A DNA stretch of 5,635 nucleotides from an uncultured Collinsella sp. (GTDB lineage: Bacteria; Actinomycetota; Coriobacteriia; Coriobacteriales; Coriobacteriaceae), in contig USFU01000109.1 in NCBI GenBank assembly GCA_900554135.1, forward strand, positions 1 to 5,635. The letters run 5' to 3'. The notes beneath the pieces were generated by a model, which had not been told where the DNA came from, searched no databases, and saw nothing but the letters and a program-made list of their open reading frames with translations. The position numbers and the translations under genes are program-made. Position 1 is the stretch's first letter. Each line of letters opens with the position of its first letter. Positions 4,922 through 5,635 of the stretch are shown one piece after another.

Positions 4922-5464
4922 TTACTTGTCGTCGTTCAGATTTTGCTTGATGTCGTCCGCGGCATTGGCAGCGCTGTCCATCAGGTTGTTGATGCTGCCG
5001 GGCACGTCGCCGTCGCTATCGATGCGGTAGCGCATGCCAAAGAACAGGCCAAGCAGCATCAGCCAAATCGTGGCGCCCCAGGCAAACAGCGCGACGATGG
5101 GAATCAGGATGGGAATGTTGAGGATGATGGCGTCGCGACGCGTGGCGACAAACTTGGTCTCCAGGCTCAGGCAGAAGAGCTTTTTGAGGTACTCCCACAC
5201 GCTGTCCATCTTCTTGGAGAAGTCGGTCTTTTCGCTCGACTTTTCGTAGGCAGCCTGCGCGGCGACCATCTCGGCCGAAGGCTCGTCGACCGGCGCAGAC
5301 TCGGTGGCGGCGTGCGCCGACGTGGTCTGGGTCTTGCCCTGCGACTCGAGCCAAATGATGGCGTCCAGAACGTTGCCGTCGGCGGCGTCGAGCGCGGCTT
5401 TGGCGTCGGTGTAGCTCACGTTGCACTTGGTGCGGATGGTTTCAACTTTTTCGAGGTCGTCCAT
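4922..5464 (-). CDS. DUF4342 membrane protein with N-terminal UBA/TS-N-like domain
   Basis: The protein has 180 residues and starts with a good ribosome binding site (AAAGGA, six bases before the ATG). Residues 4-42 (VETIRTKCNVSYTDAKAALD... VLDAIIWLE) match the three-helix UBA/TS-N fold seen at the N-terminus of elongation factor Ts and of several DUF4342 proteins. Residues 43-80 are a polar, probably disordered linker. Residues 84-148 form the DUF4342-like part: an amphipathic stretch WEYLKKLF, then a long hydrophobic region (about 112-144) that could be one long or two short membrane segments with a proline kink. The tail (149-180) is acidic. The function of this family is not established. 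Being first in an operon with a response regulator and kinase suggests a membrane-associated partner or target of that system, by inference. No catalytic motif is visible. Confidence 0.85.
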   Translation of the reverse strand: MDDLEKVETIRTKCNVSYTDAKAALDAADGNVLDAIIWLESQGKTQTTSAHAATESAPVDEPSAEMVAAQAAYEKSSEKTDFSKKMDSVWEYLKKLFCLSLETKFVATRRDAIILNIPILIPIVALFAWGATIWLMLLGLFFGMRYRIDSDGDVPGSINNLMDSAANAADDIKQNLNDDK

Positions 5465-5492
5465 GACCTGTCCTTTCGTTCGATGGGCGCGA

Positions 5493-5549
5493 CGCCGGGC
5501 GATCTGCCCGGGCGCGAGCGTTGCGTTCGGCGGCCTGCGTGGCGCCGCC
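5493..5549 (-). promoter_or_regulatory. GC-rich structured leader of the DUF4342-regulator-kinase operon
   Basis: Two hairpins lie between the candidate promoter and the DUF4342 ribosome binding site. One has 6-bp arms at 5495-5500 and 5506-5511, extended by two pairs beyond a bulge. The other is GGCGGC (5529-5534) against GCCGCC (5544-5549). There is no T-run after them, so they are not obvious terminators. They might affect translation or mRNA stability; no known riboswitch was recognised. Confidence 0.3.
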
Positions 5550-5577
5550 CCGCCCTTGGTCGAACTCTATAGTGCAG

Positions 5578-5605
5578 GTTATAGATTAAGCGATTCTTGA
5601 GCCAA
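5578..5605 (-). promoter_or_regulatory. Candidate promoter of the DUF4342-regulator-kinase operon
   Basis: On the minus strand, TATAAC (5578-5583, 5 of 6 to the -10 consensus) follows TTGGCT (5600-5605, 4 of 6 to the -35) with a 16-base spacer, in an AT-rich patch within otherwise GC-rich DNA. The implied leader is about 105 bases. A second -10-like TATAGA lies just downstream (5566-5571). Confidence 0.5.
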
Positions 5606-5635
5606 GATTAATGTTGGATGAGTTTTTGGGTGGCG

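Noticed and set aside
4091..5572. A 493-codon open frame on the plus strand, antisense to the regulator and DUF4342 genes
   Set aside because: It lies antisense to two clearly recognisable genes, its protein is His/Arg/Val-rich without any family motif, and long antisense frames are common in GC-rich DNA.
5465..5635. A riboswitch in the leader of the DUF4342 operon
   Set aside because: Only two simple GC-rich hairpins are visible; no conserved aptamer core or terminator/antiterminator pair was recognised.

Overview
The window looks like chromosomal DNA of a high-GC actinobacterium. The best guess is class Coriobacteriia, Collinsella or a close relative. That guess rests on the look of the proteins (GalNAc/galactitol-type PTS IIB, DUF4342 with a TS-N/UBA head, two-component operon), on GC-rich codon use with AT-rich promoters, and on intergenic DNA full of palindromes. 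No marker gene proves it.

Layout, left to right. (1) Positions 1-678, plus strand: the C-terminal two thirds of a Ppx/GppA-type phosphatase, cut by the window edge. (2) 679-977: no gene, but dense secondary structure. It holds a pair of GGGAC-type repeats, a run of four hairpins closed by a 9-bp outer stem, a copy of the tRNA T-arm sequence, and a terminator read on the minus strand. (3) 978-1062, minus: tRNA-Leu with anticodon UAA, with CCA encoded. (4) 1094-1717, minus: a membrane-anchored helical-repeat protein of unknown function. (5) 1718-1881: a divergent intergenic region with overlapping candidate promoters. (6) 1882-2555, plus: a two-gene unit of a galactitol-type PTS EIIB and a small VOC (glyoxalase-fold) protein, closed by a strong bidirectional terminator. 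(7) 2653-2836: a 184-bp imperfect palindromic element. (8) 5464 down to 2854, minus: a three-gene operon of a DUF4342 membrane protein with a UBA/TS-N-like head, an OmpR-type response regulator and a HAMP-type sensor histidine kinase. Behind it, at 5578-5605, is a candidate promoter and a GC-rich leader.

How the parts fit. The EIIB/VOC pair is probably one transcript; no EIIA or EIIC lies nearby, so the EIIB must work with components encoded elsewhere. The response regulator and kinase genes overlap by 17 bases and are surely translated together. The DUF4342 gene ends 18 bases before them and is probably part of the same envelope-sensing unit. The EIIB/VOC unit and the kinase operon converge on the terminator at 2579-2618, with the palindromic element lying in the kinase 3' untranslated region. 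The genes themselves are fairly ordinary; the most unusual content is the structured, repeat-like DNA at 686-926 and 2653-2836.
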